Below, one piece after another: positions 1-7,917 of a DNA stretch of 26,382 nucleotides. This stretch comes from a virus: positions 1 to 26,382 of the IMG/VR virus record IMGVR_UViG_3300049893_001309. One strand, given 5' to 3'. The notes under the pieces are model-generated. The model was given only the letters and a program-made list of their open reading frames with translations, had not been told where the DNA came from and searched no databases. The translations under genes and the position numbers were made by a program. Positions within the stretch are counted from its first letter, which is position 1, and the number at the start of each line of letters is the position of its first letter.

Positions 1-1
1 T

Positions 2-628
2 GAAAGCTTCCTTACGTTCAAAGCAGGTTCCGCATTTCCCGCAATGAAGCTCTCGGCCATTGTAGCATGAATAGGTATAGGCCAGGGGAACTTGAAGCTG
101 AGCCCCAAGCCTGCAAATATCGGTCTTGTTCATCGAGAAAAATGGAGCGATGAGCGAGACTTTGCCATCTGTTCCTTGATAGATCGCCTGCCCCATATCA
201 TGAGTAAAGGCTGGGCGGCAATCGGGGTAGATCGCATGATCACCGGCATGATTCGCAATCACCACTCGGCTCGCTTCAAAACTTTCAGCCAAGCCTGCCG
301 CTATCGAAAGCATGATGCCATTCCTGAAAGGAACAACGGTGCTCTTCATCGAAGCGTCGGTGTAGTGACCCTCTGGAATTGGCTCTTTGCTTGATTTCAA
401 AAGGTCCGAGACGAAGAGTTCCTTGACCATGTCAAGTTTGATGCGGCGATGCAGAACGTCATAGAAAGACGAAATATGCTCAGCAGCCCGATATTCTCGG
501 TCATTATGCTTGCTGCCATAGTCAAATGATACAGCCATGACATTCTCGCTGCCATGATTTGCTACCATCTGAGCTAGGGCAACTGCCGAGTCCATACCAC
601 CAGATAACAGAACAACTGCTTCCTTCAT
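2..628 (-). CDS. queC: QueC, 7-cyano-7-deazaguanine (preQ0) synthase, 3' end cut by window edge
   Basis: This is an ATP-dependent PP-loop enzyme that converts 7-carboxy-7-deazaguanine and ammonia to preQ0, the base used for queuosine or, in phages, for DNA modification. I translated the minus strand by hand from the ATG at 628 and found 209 open codons to the edge. Visible motifs are the PP-loop SGGMDS at residues 9-14, VVPFRN near residue 101, AGDHAIYPDCRPAF near residue 127, and the C-terminal zinc cluster SCYN...HCGKCGTCFERKEAF with four cysteines. QueC is usually about 220-230 aa, so only roughly 10-20 residues are missing. The start overlaps the dpdA-like stop as ATGA (625-628), which indicates translational coupling. 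Phage QueC beside a TGT-like protein points to DNA modification rather than tRNA queuosine. Identification is very secure; the downstream use of preQ0 is inferred. Confidence 0.95.
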   Translation of the reverse strand, partial: MKEAVVLLSGGMDSAVALAQMVANHGSENVMAVSFDYGSKHNDREYRAAEHISSFYDVLHRRIKLDMVKELFVSDLLKSSKEPIPEGHYTDASMKSTVVPFRNGIMLSIAAGLAESFEASRVVIANHAGDHAIYPDCRPAFTHDMGQAIYQGTDGKVSLIAPFFSMNKTDICRLGAQLQVPLAYTYSCYNGRELHCGKCGTCFERKEAF

Positions 629-1452
629 TTCTTTGGCCTCCAATAGTCCCATGCGTTGATCATGTGATTAGCTTGATGCTCGCTTGTTACAGCGAGGAAA
701 AAATGACTCTTAAGCTTCAGCCGAATGTCGATCATATATCGGACCCAGGCCCTGGCAGGAATGATCTGAAGCCATCGCTTATTGTCTCCAGCGTTTTTCC
801 ACTGCTCTCTATCGGCAAGCTGAGATGGGTCGCAGCCATGAATAGCCAGGACGCGCTTATGGTTTTCAGATAGGCGCGGAAGGTCATCGTAGGTGAACTT
901 CTTAAGCCATACGCCATTACGATCATAAAGATGGATGGCCCCGAACCGCACTCCCGATGACCAAGATGAGCTATCAAATGAGTATGGCTTTGCCCATGCA
1001 ATAGCATCGGCATTACCGAAACCGAGCAGATGAACATTCCTGCCCCTCGTCTTCTGCATGACACCCTTGACGAAGTTGATCGCTTTTGGGGTTTGAACCA
1101 ATCCACCAATGCCGACTAGGTCGGTCGTTTTGTAGTAGTCATCGAATACTGATGGGTCTTCGCCGCGGGTGAACACAGGGACAGGCTTGAACCCTCGCTT
1201 TAGCATCAGCTCGTAGTTCCGCATCGAGCCATGCGGATCGCCGACGATATCGAGAGCAAAATAACGCCAAGGGGTTATCGGCAGGCTTTCGAGGAAACGG
1301 CAGTAGTCATCCAGGGCAATCGGCTTTCCAGCTTTCCAGGCCGTAAAGGCCCCAGAGTCAACGAATAACCTGGTTTCTGACTCTCTGCGTTTAATTGCCG
1401 CAGCAACTTCCTTTGTGAAGTATGGGTAGGCGACAAGTAGATTTAGCTTCAT
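625..1452 (-). CDS. dpdA: DpdA-like DNA transglycosylase (TGT superfamily)
   Basis: This 275-aa protein belongs to the tRNA-guanine transglycosylase superfamily in the phage DpdA branch, which exchanges guanine in DNA for a 7-deazaguanine. Visible elements are FVDSGAF (residues 30-36), matching the TGT VDSGGF substrate-binding Asp; ALDIVGDP (66-73); VGIGGL (113-118), matching the base-recognition loop; HLLGFG (141-146); and FDSSSW (159-164), whose Asp160 is the likely nucleophile by comparison with TGT. Canonical bacterial TGT is about 370 aa with a CxCxxC zinc site, and no such site is seen here, which is against a tRNA enzyme. I chose the ATG at 1452 over a TTG at 1476: it follows the upstream stop by one base and has GGATGAG before it. 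The subfamily and the exact base inserted cannot be assigned. Confidence 0.82.
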   Translation of the reverse strand: MKLNLLVAYPYFTKEVAAAIKRRESETRLFVDSGAFTAWKAGKPIALDDYCRFLESLPITPWRYFALDIVGDPHGSMRNYELMLKRGFKPVPVFTRGEDPSVFDDYYKTTDLVGIGGLVQTPKAINFVKGVMQKTRGRNVHLLGFGNADAIAWAKPYSFDSSSWSSGVRFGAIHLYDRNGVWLKKFTYDDLPRLSENHKRVLAIHGCDPSQLADREQWKNAGDNKRWLQIIPARAWVRYMIDIRLKLKSHFFLAVTSEHQANHMINAWDYWRPKK

Positions 1453-1453
1453 C

Positions 1454-1996
1454 TCATCCAATGGTAACACCAGCAATATTTAGGTCGTTTATGGCTTTTT
1501 TCAAAGCCCTCTGCACATCGTCCTTATCATCCTTGTGGCATTTGATCTTTATGGTTGCCTCATCAAGACCGGTCATCTCACTATCAAGGTCTTCCATCCT
1601 ATCAAGGTCAGCATTCCATTCCATATCAATTGGTTCAAAGCCAATCTCTTCAATCTCAAAGCTTTCCTCTCGCAAAGCCTGTAAAGTCTTACCTAAAATT
1701 TCCTCGTCCCATGTTGCCAGCTCCGCGGTCCTGTTATCTGCTAATGCAAACGCAGCAGCTTCAAAGCCGGACAGATCAGTGCGTACAACGGAAAGCTTAC
1801 TCCAGCCAAGTTCTTTAGCAGCTTGCAGAGTACCATTTCCTGCTATAACTACGTTATTATGATTGATGACAATCGGCTTCTGCTGACCAAATTTAGCTAG
1901 GCTTCCTTTGATAGCTCGCAAGTTTTTCTCATTGTGAAGTCTGGCATTATTCGGATCAAAGACAAGCTCATCAATCTCAACCATCTCTAGTTTCAT
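1454..1996 (-). CDS. ParB/sulfiredoxin-like N-terminal domain protein, possible DNA-modification partner
   Basis: This 180-aa protein has a ParB/Srx-type N-terminal domain at about residues 1-95: FDPNNARLHNEKNL near the start, then FGQQKPIVI, then VIAGNGTLQAAKELGW in place of the classical GERR box of chromosomal ParB. In known phage and bacterial proteins this variant usually accompanies or is fused to DNA methyltransferases. Here no methyltransferase is adjacent; the next gene is the DpdA-like transglycosylase, one base after this stop. The C-terminal third is acidic and charged (DEATIKIKCHKDDKDD) and I do not recognise it. The ATG at 1996 has AGAGGGA five bases upstream. It is the first gene of the leftward operon. 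A role as DpdB-like partner or sequence-recognition subunit is inference; a generic ParB-like nuclease or regulator is the alternative. Confidence 0.75.
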   Translation of the reverse strand: MKLEMVEIDELVFDPNNARLHNEKNLRAIKGSLAKFGQQKPIVINHNNVVIAGNGTLQAAKELGWSKLSVVRTDLSGFEAAAFALADNRTAELATWDEEILGKTLQALREESFEIEEIGFEPIDMEWNADLDRMEDLDSEMTGLDEATIKIKCHKDDKDDVQRALKKAINDLNIAGVTIG

Positions 1997-2037
1997 AGTT
2001 CCCTCTGACGTTTGGCTATTAGCTTAGGAGTAATTTA
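1997..2037. promoter_or_regulatory. Divergent intergenic region between modification operon and packaging genes
   Basis: This 41-bp gap separates the leftward operon from the rightward structural genes and is the only divergent junction in the window. It holds both ribosome binding sites: AGAGGGA for the ParB-like gene and TTAGGAG (about 2025-2031) for the small terminase. A candidate leftward sigma70-type promoter has a TTGGCA -35 (complement of 2039-2044, inside the terminase start) and, after 17 bases, a weak TAATAG -10 (complement of 2016-2021). I saw no convincing rightward promoter here, so the structural genes may use one inside the ParB-like gene or a phage-specific signal. The promoter call is weak. 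Confidence 0.3.
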
Positions 2038-2547
2038 ATGCCAACAAAAAGACCACCGAAAAAAGGCGCTCCAGTAGGGAGGCCATCAAAGTATAAGCCG
2101 GAATACTGTGAGAAAGTCATCGAGGTTATGTCTCTTGGTTACTCCTTAGCTGCGTTTTGCACACAGATAAAAGTGGGGCGGGATACCGTGTTCCACTGGA
2201 TGCAACAGTACCCAGAGTTTGGCCTAGCTGTCAAAACTGCAAAGGAGGCATCGCAGGCTTGGTGGGAAAGATTAGCAACGGTTGTTGCAACTGGGCAGAA
2301 TAGAACAATCGACGAATCTACAGGAAAACCAAGGAGTTTATATAAAGATGCTCACCCAGGTATGATCATGTTCATGATGGGTAGACGCTTCCCAGATTAC
2401 TATGCAAAGAAAGAAAATATCATTGAGTCTGAATCGAATAGCAGGAAAGAAGCCATCAAGCAAATGATGCCAGAGGAACGAATGGCGTTCATTGCAAAGT
2501 ATCAAAGACTTATACAAGAACTAGCCGAGATGGAAGATGGGAAGTAA
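2038..2547 (+). CDS. terS: Terminase small subunit
   Basis: This 169-aa protein would bind the packaging site on phage DNA and feed it to the large subunit. The N-terminus is basic with a GRPSKY motif, followed by a helix-turn-helix-like segment (GYSLAAFCTQIKVGRDTVFHW, residues about 34-54, first part GYSLAAFCTQ) and then PEF. This is the arrangement of HTH small terminases of the gp1 type. The C-terminal third is charged and helical, fitting oligomerisation or contact with the large subunit. The ATG is preceded by AGGAG at an 8-base spacing. It is the first rightward gene and overlaps the large terminase by 11 bp. Identification rests on family pattern and position. Confidence 0.85.
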   Translation: MPTKRPPKKGAPVGRPSKYKPEYCEKVIEVMSLGYSLAAFCTQIKVGRDTVFHWMQQYPEFGLAVKTAKEASQAWWERLATVVATGQNRTIDESTGKPRSLYKDAHPGMIMFMMGRRFPDYYAKKENIIESESNSRKEAIKQMMPEERMAFIAKYQRLIQELAEMEDGK

Positions 2548-4009
2548 GAGAAAAAAACTAGAGATGGAAATCTACGAAGCCTTATTTGATGATCTCAAGG
2601 GATTGGCTAGAGATAACCTATTAGCCTTTGCTACCTATATAAATAAGTATTACACAATCAACTGGCATCATCGAGTCATCTGTGAAAGGCTTTCACGACT
2701 GCCCTACGAAAAGCAAAAGCGCATCATGATATTCATGCCGCCTCAGACTGGTAAAAGTGAAATTGTATCGAGGACGCTCCCAGCCTGGATGCTGGGCATA
2801 AACCCAGATCTACGCATCATCCTTGCATCATACTCAGCCGACCTAGCAATGGGCTTCTGTCGAGATGTTCAGAGGATACTTTGCTCGGATGCTTATGAGG
2901 ATATTTTTCCTGGCACAAGCATATCGCATAAAAATATAGTTAAAAGTGGTGGATATAAGAGAACCGCGAATCATTTCGAGGTCATTGACGCTAGAGGTTC
3001 AATGTTCAGTGTCGGCGTTGGCGGCTCAACTACTGGAAAGTCAGCCGATATATTCATCATTGACGACCCTTTCAAAGACCTACAGCAAGCCTATTCCCAA
3101 ACAACCAGGGCAAGGGTAATCGACTGGTATAACTCAGTCGCGCAAACAAGACTCACATTAAACGGCCATATCATCCTCATGCACACTCGCTGGCATGAAG
3201 CAGACCTTGCTGGCTATCTACTTGCCGAGGCCCAAAGAGATCCAAAAGCAACTCAATGGGAAGTGATATCCATTCCTGCGATTGGTGTTGAACATAACCC
3301 ATTCAAGCATCCAGCGGATAAAAGACGTGAGGGCGATCCTCTATGGCCTGAGTTCAAGGGCGATATTGAATACCTGGAAACCGTTCGCAAGTCAGTTGGC
3401 GAAAAGGTTTGGTCAGCTCTATACCAGCAATCGCCGACGATTGAGGGCGGGAATATAGTCAAAGAAGCTTGGCTCAAATACTATTCCAGTCTGCCTTTCG
3501 ATATAGCATCCAAACGAGCACATGATCTGATTCAAAGCTGGGATTTAACCTTTAAAGAAACTGGAACAAGCTATGTAGTAGGCATTGTGATAGCCAAGCA
3601 TGGCGCTGATTTCTATATAGTTGACTGCTATCGAAAGAAAGCTGATATCGTTCAAACGATGGAAGCTATTAGGTCTATGACTAAGAAGTACCCAGATACC
3701 TCTATACTCATAGAGGACAAAGCAAACGGTCCAGCCGTTATTTCTATGTTGAAATCACAGATATCAAGAGTCATACCAGTTAGGCCATCCTCTGGTAAAG
3801 ATGAGCGGCTACATGTTGTGGCGCCATTATTTGAAGCTGGAAATGTTCACTTCCCAAGCTTTGCGCCTTGGACTAAAGAGGTTATCCATGAACTGCAATC
3901 GTTTCCAAATGGAGCCAATGATGATATAGTTGACGCTATCAGCCAGGGATTACAGCACTTTAACAAATTATCAGGTTCACGACGACTGGAGGCTATGGCT
4001 CGTTTATGA
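2537..4009 (+). CDS. terL: Terminase large subunit, ATPase/nuclease
   Basis: This 490-aa packaging motor pumps DNA into the prohead and cuts concatemers. The N-terminal ATPase has Walker A PPQTGKS (residues 68-74) and Walker B IFIIDDP with Asp176-Asp177. The C-terminal RNase H-like nuclease has candidate metal-binding acids in QSWDLTF (Asp336), LIEDKANG (Glu393/Asp394) and ANDDIVDA (Asp462/463/466). Length and domain order are typical, and no truncation is seen. The ATG at 2537 overlaps the small subunit gene by 11 bp with GGAAG immediately before it; an internal ATG at 2564 (MEIYEALF) is a possible alternative start. The stop overlaps the portal start as ATGA. The packaging strategy cannot be read from the sequence. 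Confidence 0.95.
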   Translation: MGSKRKKLEMEIYEALFDDLKGLARDNLLAFATYINKYYTINWHHRVICERLSRLPYEKQKRIMIFMPPQTGKSEIVSRTLPAWMLGINPDLRIILASYSADLAMGFCRDVQRILCSDAYEDIFPGTSISHKNIVKSGGYKRTANHFEVIDARGSMFSVGVGGSTTGKSADIFIIDDPFKDLQQAYSQTTRARVIDWYNSVAQTRLTLNGHIILMHTRWHEADLAGYLLAEAQRDPKATQWEVISIPAIGVEHNPFKHPADKRREGDPLWPEFKGDIEYLETVRKSVGEKVWSALYQQSPTIEGGNIVKEAWLKYYSSLPFDIASKRAHDLIQSWDLTFKETGTSYVVGIVIAKHGADFYIVDCYRKKADIVQTMEAIRSMTKKYPDTSILIEDKANGPAVISMLKSQISRVIPVRPSSGKDERLHVVAPLFEAGNVHFPSFAPWTKEVIHELQSFPNGANDDIVDAISQGLQHFNKLSGSRRLEAMARL

Positions 4010-5445
4010 AAAAAAAACTTAAAAGCATAAAACGCACTGTTACAGATGGATGGGCCAATGTGCTATCTGGCATTGGAACTAACCTTGATAAGCAATCCTA
4101 CGCTCGACCGATGTGGGTTGGATTGGATAAAGGAAATGCCGAGTCGATCTTTGCAGCCGACGATATCGGATCAAAGATTGCCTCGATAGTGCCAGACGAT
4201 GGAACACGCGAAGGTATTGATTGGATTATCCCGTCCGATAATAGTGGCGATATTACCAAGTTTTTAGAGAAAGAGTTCGACCGCCTGCACGCTTGGAAGC
4301 AGATATCATGGGCATGGACACTTGCGCGGGTCTATGGTGGAAGCCTGATCTATCTATCTTGCGATGATGGAAAGGATGCGTCAGAACCACTTGATCTTAA
4401 CAGCATGAGACGTGTAAACTCATTAGTAGTATTTGACCGTTGGCAATTTCATGTTGATCAATCCGATATCATAACGAACCTCGATGATCCCGACTTCGGG
4501 AAGCCAGCCTATTATAATTTTCGTGTCGGTTCTGGTGCTTGGAACGACGAAACCATCCTGCGTATCCACTACTCCCGCGTGCTTCGGTTTGATGGACAGA
4601 GATTGCCAATGCGTCTTTACGCTCAAAATGGATATTGGCACGATAGTATCTATGCGAAGCTTTATAAGTCCATACGAAACTATTCAACCAGCTATGACTC
4701 TGTTGCTACAATTATGACCGACTTCAATCAGCCTGTTTTCAAGGTTGAGGGCTTAGCCGAAGCTCTTGCGATGGATCAGGACCAATTGGTGATGAAAAAA
4801 ATCGAGACTGTGAACCTTTCTCGCTCGGTTGCCCGTGCGGTTATCCTCGATAAGCAGGATGACTTTAGCACCGTTGGGGCATCGGTCGGTGGCCTTGCTG
4901 AACTCTTACGAATGACGACTGATCGCCTCGTCTCTGGTTCAGGCATTCCACATACACGCCTGCTTGGAGAATCACCCTCTGGCCTCGGTGCCACAGGACG
5001 CAGTGAGCTAAACGACTATTACGATATGGTCAAAGCCGCTCAAGAGCAGAATTTGCGCGGACCTTTGGATTACCTGCATCAACTGTTTTTCCTGCAAGAC
5101 GATGCGCCTATCATGCCAGAGGGGTTTACTTTCGTTTTCAGGCCGCTTTACCAAACGGATGAAGCGACCAAGATTGCTACGCGAAAAGTCCAAGCTGATA
5201 TTGATGCGGTCTATATTGACAAAGGCGTCTACGATCCATTGACCGTAAGAAAGTCTCGCTTTGGCAGTGGCGAGTATAGCTTTGAAACGACAATAGAGCA
5301 TGAAATGCTCGAGTCAACCGAGTTCGAGGATTTAGAGGAACGAACCGAAACCCCAGACGAACCAGACGATACACTCGAACAAGAGGGAAAAAATATTTTA
5401 GCCGAGGGTCTGATAAATGGCGAAGAGGAAGTCATCATCCGTTAA
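4006..5445 (+). CDS. Portal protein, DUF1073 type
   Basis: This 479-aa protein would form the dodecameric portal ring at one capsid vertex, through which DNA enters and to which the neck attaches. It matches the DUF1073 portal family: AADDIGSKIASIVPDDGTRE near the N-terminus, WAWTLARVYGGSLIYLS near residue 104, and GESPSGLGATGRSELNDYY near residue 325. The C-terminal about 60 residues are very acidic. Database entries for this domain can carry the label anti-CBASS Acb1-like; the gene position between large terminase and minor head protein and the full-length portal architecture argue for a structural portal. Its ATG overlaps the terminase stop (4006-4009). Confidence 0.9.
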   Translation: MKKKLKSIKRTVTDGWANVLSGIGTNLDKQSYARPMWVGLDKGNAESIFAADDIGSKIASIVPDDGTREGIDWIIPSDNSGDITKFLEKEFDRLHAWKQISWAWTLARVYGGSLIYLSCDDGKDASEPLDLNSMRRVNSLVVFDRWQFHVDQSDIITNLDDPDFGKPAYYNFRVGSGAWNDETILRIHYSRVLRFDGQRLPMRLYAQNGYWHDSIYAKLYKSIRNYSTSYDSVATIMTDFNQPVFKVEGLAEALAMDQDQLVMKKIETVNLSRSVARAVILDKQDDFSTVGASVGGLAELLRMTTDRLVSGSGIPHTRLLGESPSGLGATGRSELNDYYDMVKAAQEQNLRGPLDYLHQLFFLQDDAPIMPEGFTFVFRPLYQTDEATKIATRKVQADIDAVYIDKGVYDPLTVRKSRFGSGEYSFETTIEHEMLESTEFEDLEERTETPDEPDDTLEQEGKNILAEGLINGEEEVIIR

Positions 5446-6415
5446 AACATCGGATATTCAAAAGCGGTATGATATCGACTTTGCCCGAATGGAACGCGAG
5501 TCAAAGGAAGCTTACAAGCTTTACTTTCAGCTTTTCATCGAGCAGGTATTGCCATATCTGAAAACTCTTGTTCCTGGAACGACGCTTGATGCAAGTGAGG
5601 CTGATCAGAATAGGCTTCGTCAGCTACTTCAGCAAATTACCGGAGCAATGCAGTCGCAGTTCAACCTTGGTAAGCTGCAAAAAACGAGCATGGAAACATT
5701 TCAAAACATACGCTTAAAGAGCCAGAAGAATTTTGAAAAAACCCTACTCCAGCAAATAACTGTGGCGGCTAATCAGAAAAACCTCACGGGCGCAATCGAG
5801 GCATCGAAAGGTCTTGTAGCTGGTATGTCGGCTGGAATGTCGCAAGACCTAGCAGCAATTCAGACGAGGATGGCGAATCAAACTGGTCTTGACCTATTTG
5901 TCCAGCAGGAAGCAGGGACAGGCACCGCTATCGCTTCGCGTGTTCTCAATGGAGTATCAGCAGGGGAACGGTGGGAAAGTATCGCTAAGGCTGTTTTAGG
6001 AACGTCAAACCCCAAGTCAGGGGAAGCAATCGTTCGGGATGCTCCAAAGGATAGCGAGGCGCGAAAGGTGCTGAACAAGGCCAAGTTCATAGCTCGTAAC
6101 GCTACGTCCACAGTCATCGGAGAATACGATAAGCGGCAGTCAGCCGAAGCCGGTATTGAAATCTATATGTGGCAGACAGCCGAGGACGAAAGGGTTAGGC
6201 CAACGCATCGAAGTTTGAATCAGAAAGTTTTTGCTTGGAACCCTAGCACTAAGGCACCAACCTCGATACAATACGGCAAAAGCTCCTATGTGAAAGGCAG
6301 GGTGATTCCGCAAGCGAGTGACCCAAGCTATAACGGTGGAGCCCCAACCTACCCTGGACAACCTTGGAACTGCCGATGTGTCGCGGTTAACTTGATTCAG
6401 GGAATAGACTTTTGA
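5417..6415 (+). CDS. Minor head / head morphogenesis protein, Mu F or SPP1 gp7-like
   Basis: This 332-aa protein belongs to the portal-associated minor capsid family, a few copies of which join the prohead with the portal. The N-terminal two thirds are helical and charged. The C-terminal domain carries the family signature: [19 protein letters not shown] around residues 253-271, then [18 protein letters not shown] near the C-terminus (conserved His, CxC and proline motif). It overlaps the portal gene by 29 bp; the ATG at 5417 is preceded by GAGGG eight bases upstream, inside portal coding sequence, suggesting coupled translation. No ADP-ribosyltransferase or peptidase fusion is seen. Confidence 0.88.
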   Translation: MAKRKSSSVKTSDIQKRYDIDFARMERESKEAYKLYFQLFIEQVLPYLKTLVPGTTLDASEADQNRLRQLLQQITGAMQSQFNLGKLQKTSMETFQNIRLKSQKNFEKTLLQQITVAANQKNLTGAIEASKGLVAGMSAGMSQDLAAIQTRMANQTGLDLFVQQEAGTGTAIASRVLNGVSAGERWESIAKAVLGTSNPKSGEAIVRDAPKDSEARKVLNKAKFIARNATSTVIGEYDKRQSAEAGIEIYMWQTAEDERVRPTHRSLNQKVFAWNPSTKAPTSIQYGKSSYVKGRVIPQASDPSYNGGAPTYPGQPWNCRCVAVNLIQGIDF

Positions 6416-6423
6416 GGGTTTAT

Positions 6424-6615
6424 ATGCCACTATCACTCGGTTACAGCCAGGAAACCATAAGTGAAAACATAGCGAAGCTCATCAGAGAGGGCAGGCCCAA
6501 GGAACAAGCAGCAGCGATTGCTTATTCTCAAGCTAGAAAAGCCGCTCGCAAAGCTCGTAAAGAATACCGAGCCAAGATCATGAAGGGTCTTAGGCCAGAC
6601 ATGAACGGTGAATAA
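6424..6615 (+). CDS. Small basic phage protein (63 aa) of unknown function
   Basis: The product is short and lysine/arginine-rich. It starts [16 protein letters not shown] and continues with an [17 protein letters not shown] segment; this pattern of SxExISxNIxxLxxEG(K/R)PxxQAxAIA recurs in small phage proteins in head gene clusters, whose function I do not know. I chose the ATG at 6424, with GAGGG six bases upstream, over a TTG at 6412 overlapping the minor head gene. The C-terminal half is strongly basic ([13 protein letters not shown]) and could bind nucleic acid, which is inference only. Confidence 0.75.
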   Translation: MPLSLGYSQETISENIAKLIREGRPKEQAAAIAYSQARKAARKARKEYRAKIMKGLRPDMNGE

Positions 6616-6616
6616 A

Positions 6617-6790
6617 ATGCCAATTTATCGCGCTTACAAAATCATCAATATGTATACCACCAAGGAGTACGAAGCTCCGAACGAGGGTCAGGCAAGAGCA
6701 ATGGCTTTGAGTGACCTTGGTGCTGTCGATAAGATCGAGGAAGTACCAGAGCCGCTGCCAGAACCGGATAGCGATACTCCAGCGACATGA
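6617..6790 (+). CDS. Small hypothetical protein (57 aa)
   Basis: I do not recognise this protein. It begins MPIYRAYKI, a motif followed by a short predicted beta/alpha unit (YEAPNEGQARAMALSDLG) and an acidic, proline-rich tail (PEPLPEPDSD). The ATG at 6617 lies one base after the preceding stop and has GGTGA upstream; a GTG at 6608 is less likely. Its stop overlaps an ATG of the next gene (ATGA, 6787-6790). Codon use and tight spacing on both sides support it as a real gene in the head operon. Confidence 0.68.
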   Translation: MPIYRAYKIINMYTTKEYEAPNEGQARAMALSDLGAVDKIEEVPEPLPEPDSDTPAT

Positions 6791-6798
6791 GGGGAAGC

Positions 6799-7896
6799 AT
6801 GAAGCAAATTGTAAGACATGACTACGCAGTCTTAGGTGATGGAAGCGCAAAGCTTCTGCCTAATGGCTTTCTGCCTGTCGAGGCAAACCTCACACGAACT
6901 GGAATTTTCACCTACTTCGATATGGCTCCAGATGGAACGGTGAAACTCCAAAGGCAGCTCAGGCATCCTGATGAAGTGTTTGCCGATGAGACGATGGCAT
7001 CGCTTCATGGACTTCCTGCAACCAACGATCACCCGCCCGTTAACCTTCTCAATTCTGATAACGCTAAGGATTGGATAGTTGGCTGGCAGGCAGATACTCC
7101 GATGCGTATTCAGCTTGACGATGCTACGAACGAAAGTCCAGACTATATCAGGACCAAAGTAGTTTTCTTTGATCGCAAGACTATTGACCAGATTCAAACT
7201 GGGCAGAAGCGGGAAATCAGCCTTGGCTATACTTGCCTGCTTGATGAAACTCCAGGCGTGTATAACGGGCAACCTTATGATGCGGTCCAAAGACAAATTC
7301 GCTATAACCACTTATCCCTAGTCGATAAGGCTCGCGGTGGTCCGGCTTGTAGAATCCTCAAAGACTCACAAGCAGAACTCCATGCGCTTTGTGATGGGAT
7401 ATCAAACTTTGAGGAACAAGCAATGGATCAGCCAGTAGTGAACACGGACGCAGAAGAACTAAAAACACTTAGAGATGCACACGAGCGCTTAAAGGCCGAG
7501 CGTGATGAACTCTCGGAAAAACTCAAGGTCGCCCAATTCCACGACGCTGATTCATTTGCATCAGCCGTGAAAAAACGGGTTGGTCTGGAAATCAAGGCTC
7601 AACAAATCCTTGGACCTAAAGTGGTCCTCAGTGATTCCAGTGAGCGAGAAATCATGGAGCAGGTGATCAAGACAATCCGACCTGAGTTGGACTTGTCTGG
7701 CCGCTCCGATGAATATGTAGCCGCTCGGTTTGAAATCGCGTGCGAGGATGCTTTGCGACCTGCGCAGCCACGACGAGTCGAGACTGCAATGTCCAAAGCG
7801 GTGGTTGGTGATAGCGCCGAAGATTCTTGGCAAACAGTTTATGCCAAGGCTCGCGCTAAAATGCAGGAAGAAGCACGCAACGCTTACAAAGCTTAA
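6799..7896 (+). CDS. DUF2213 prohead protease fused to scaffold-like domain
   Basis: This 365-aa protein has two parts. Residues 1 to about 185 match DUF2213, a family related to herpes/HK97-type prohead maturation proteases; candidate catalytic residues are His78 in TNDHPP and Ser141 in GQKREISLGY, followed by NHLSLV. The remainder is charged and helical with a coiled-coil stretch (LKTLRDAHERLKAERDELS near residue 215), typical of a scaffold region. No separate scaffold gene is present before the capsid gene, so this protein probably supplies both activities, the scaffold being removed by self-cleavage. I prefer the ATG at 6799, with GAGGGG four bases before it, over an ATG at 6787 that overlaps the previous stop. 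Confidence 0.83.
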   Translation: MKQIVRHDYAVLGDGSAKLLPNGFLPVEANLTRTGIFTYFDMAPDGTVKLQRQLRHPDEVFADETMASLHGLPATNDHPPVNLLNSDNAKDWIVGWQADTPMRIQLDDATNESPDYIRTKVVFFDRKTIDQIQTGQKREISLGYTCLLDETPGVYNGQPYDAVQRQIRYNHLSLVDKARGGPACRILKDSQAELHALCDGISNFEEQAMDQPVVNTDAEELKTLRDAHERLKAERDELSEKLKVAQFHDADSFASAVKKRVGLEIKAQQILGPKVVLSDSSEREIMEQVIKTIRPELDLSGRSDEYVAARFEIACEDALRPAQPRRVETAMSKAVVGDSAEDSWQTVYAKARAKMQEEARNAYKA

Positions 7897-7917
7897 TAAA
7901 CGATAGGAGTAATTGGT

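Noticed and set aside
92-394. Rightward open frame of 100 codons near the left edge
   Set aside because: It is antisense to the core of QueC, whose motifs are unmistakable.
559-873. Rightward open frame of 104 codons opposite queC/dpdA
   Set aside because: It lies antisense to two strongly recognised genes and has no protein-like pattern or ribosome binding site.
625-1452. Ordinary tRNA-guanine transglycosylase (Tgt)
   Set aside because: It is about 100 residues shorter than Tgt and lacks the zinc-binding CxCxxC motif; the DpdA branch fits better.
4006-5445. Possible anti-CBASS protein because of the Acb1-like domain name
   Set aside because: The name is inherited from a domain entry; position after terminase and full portal length indicate a structural portal.
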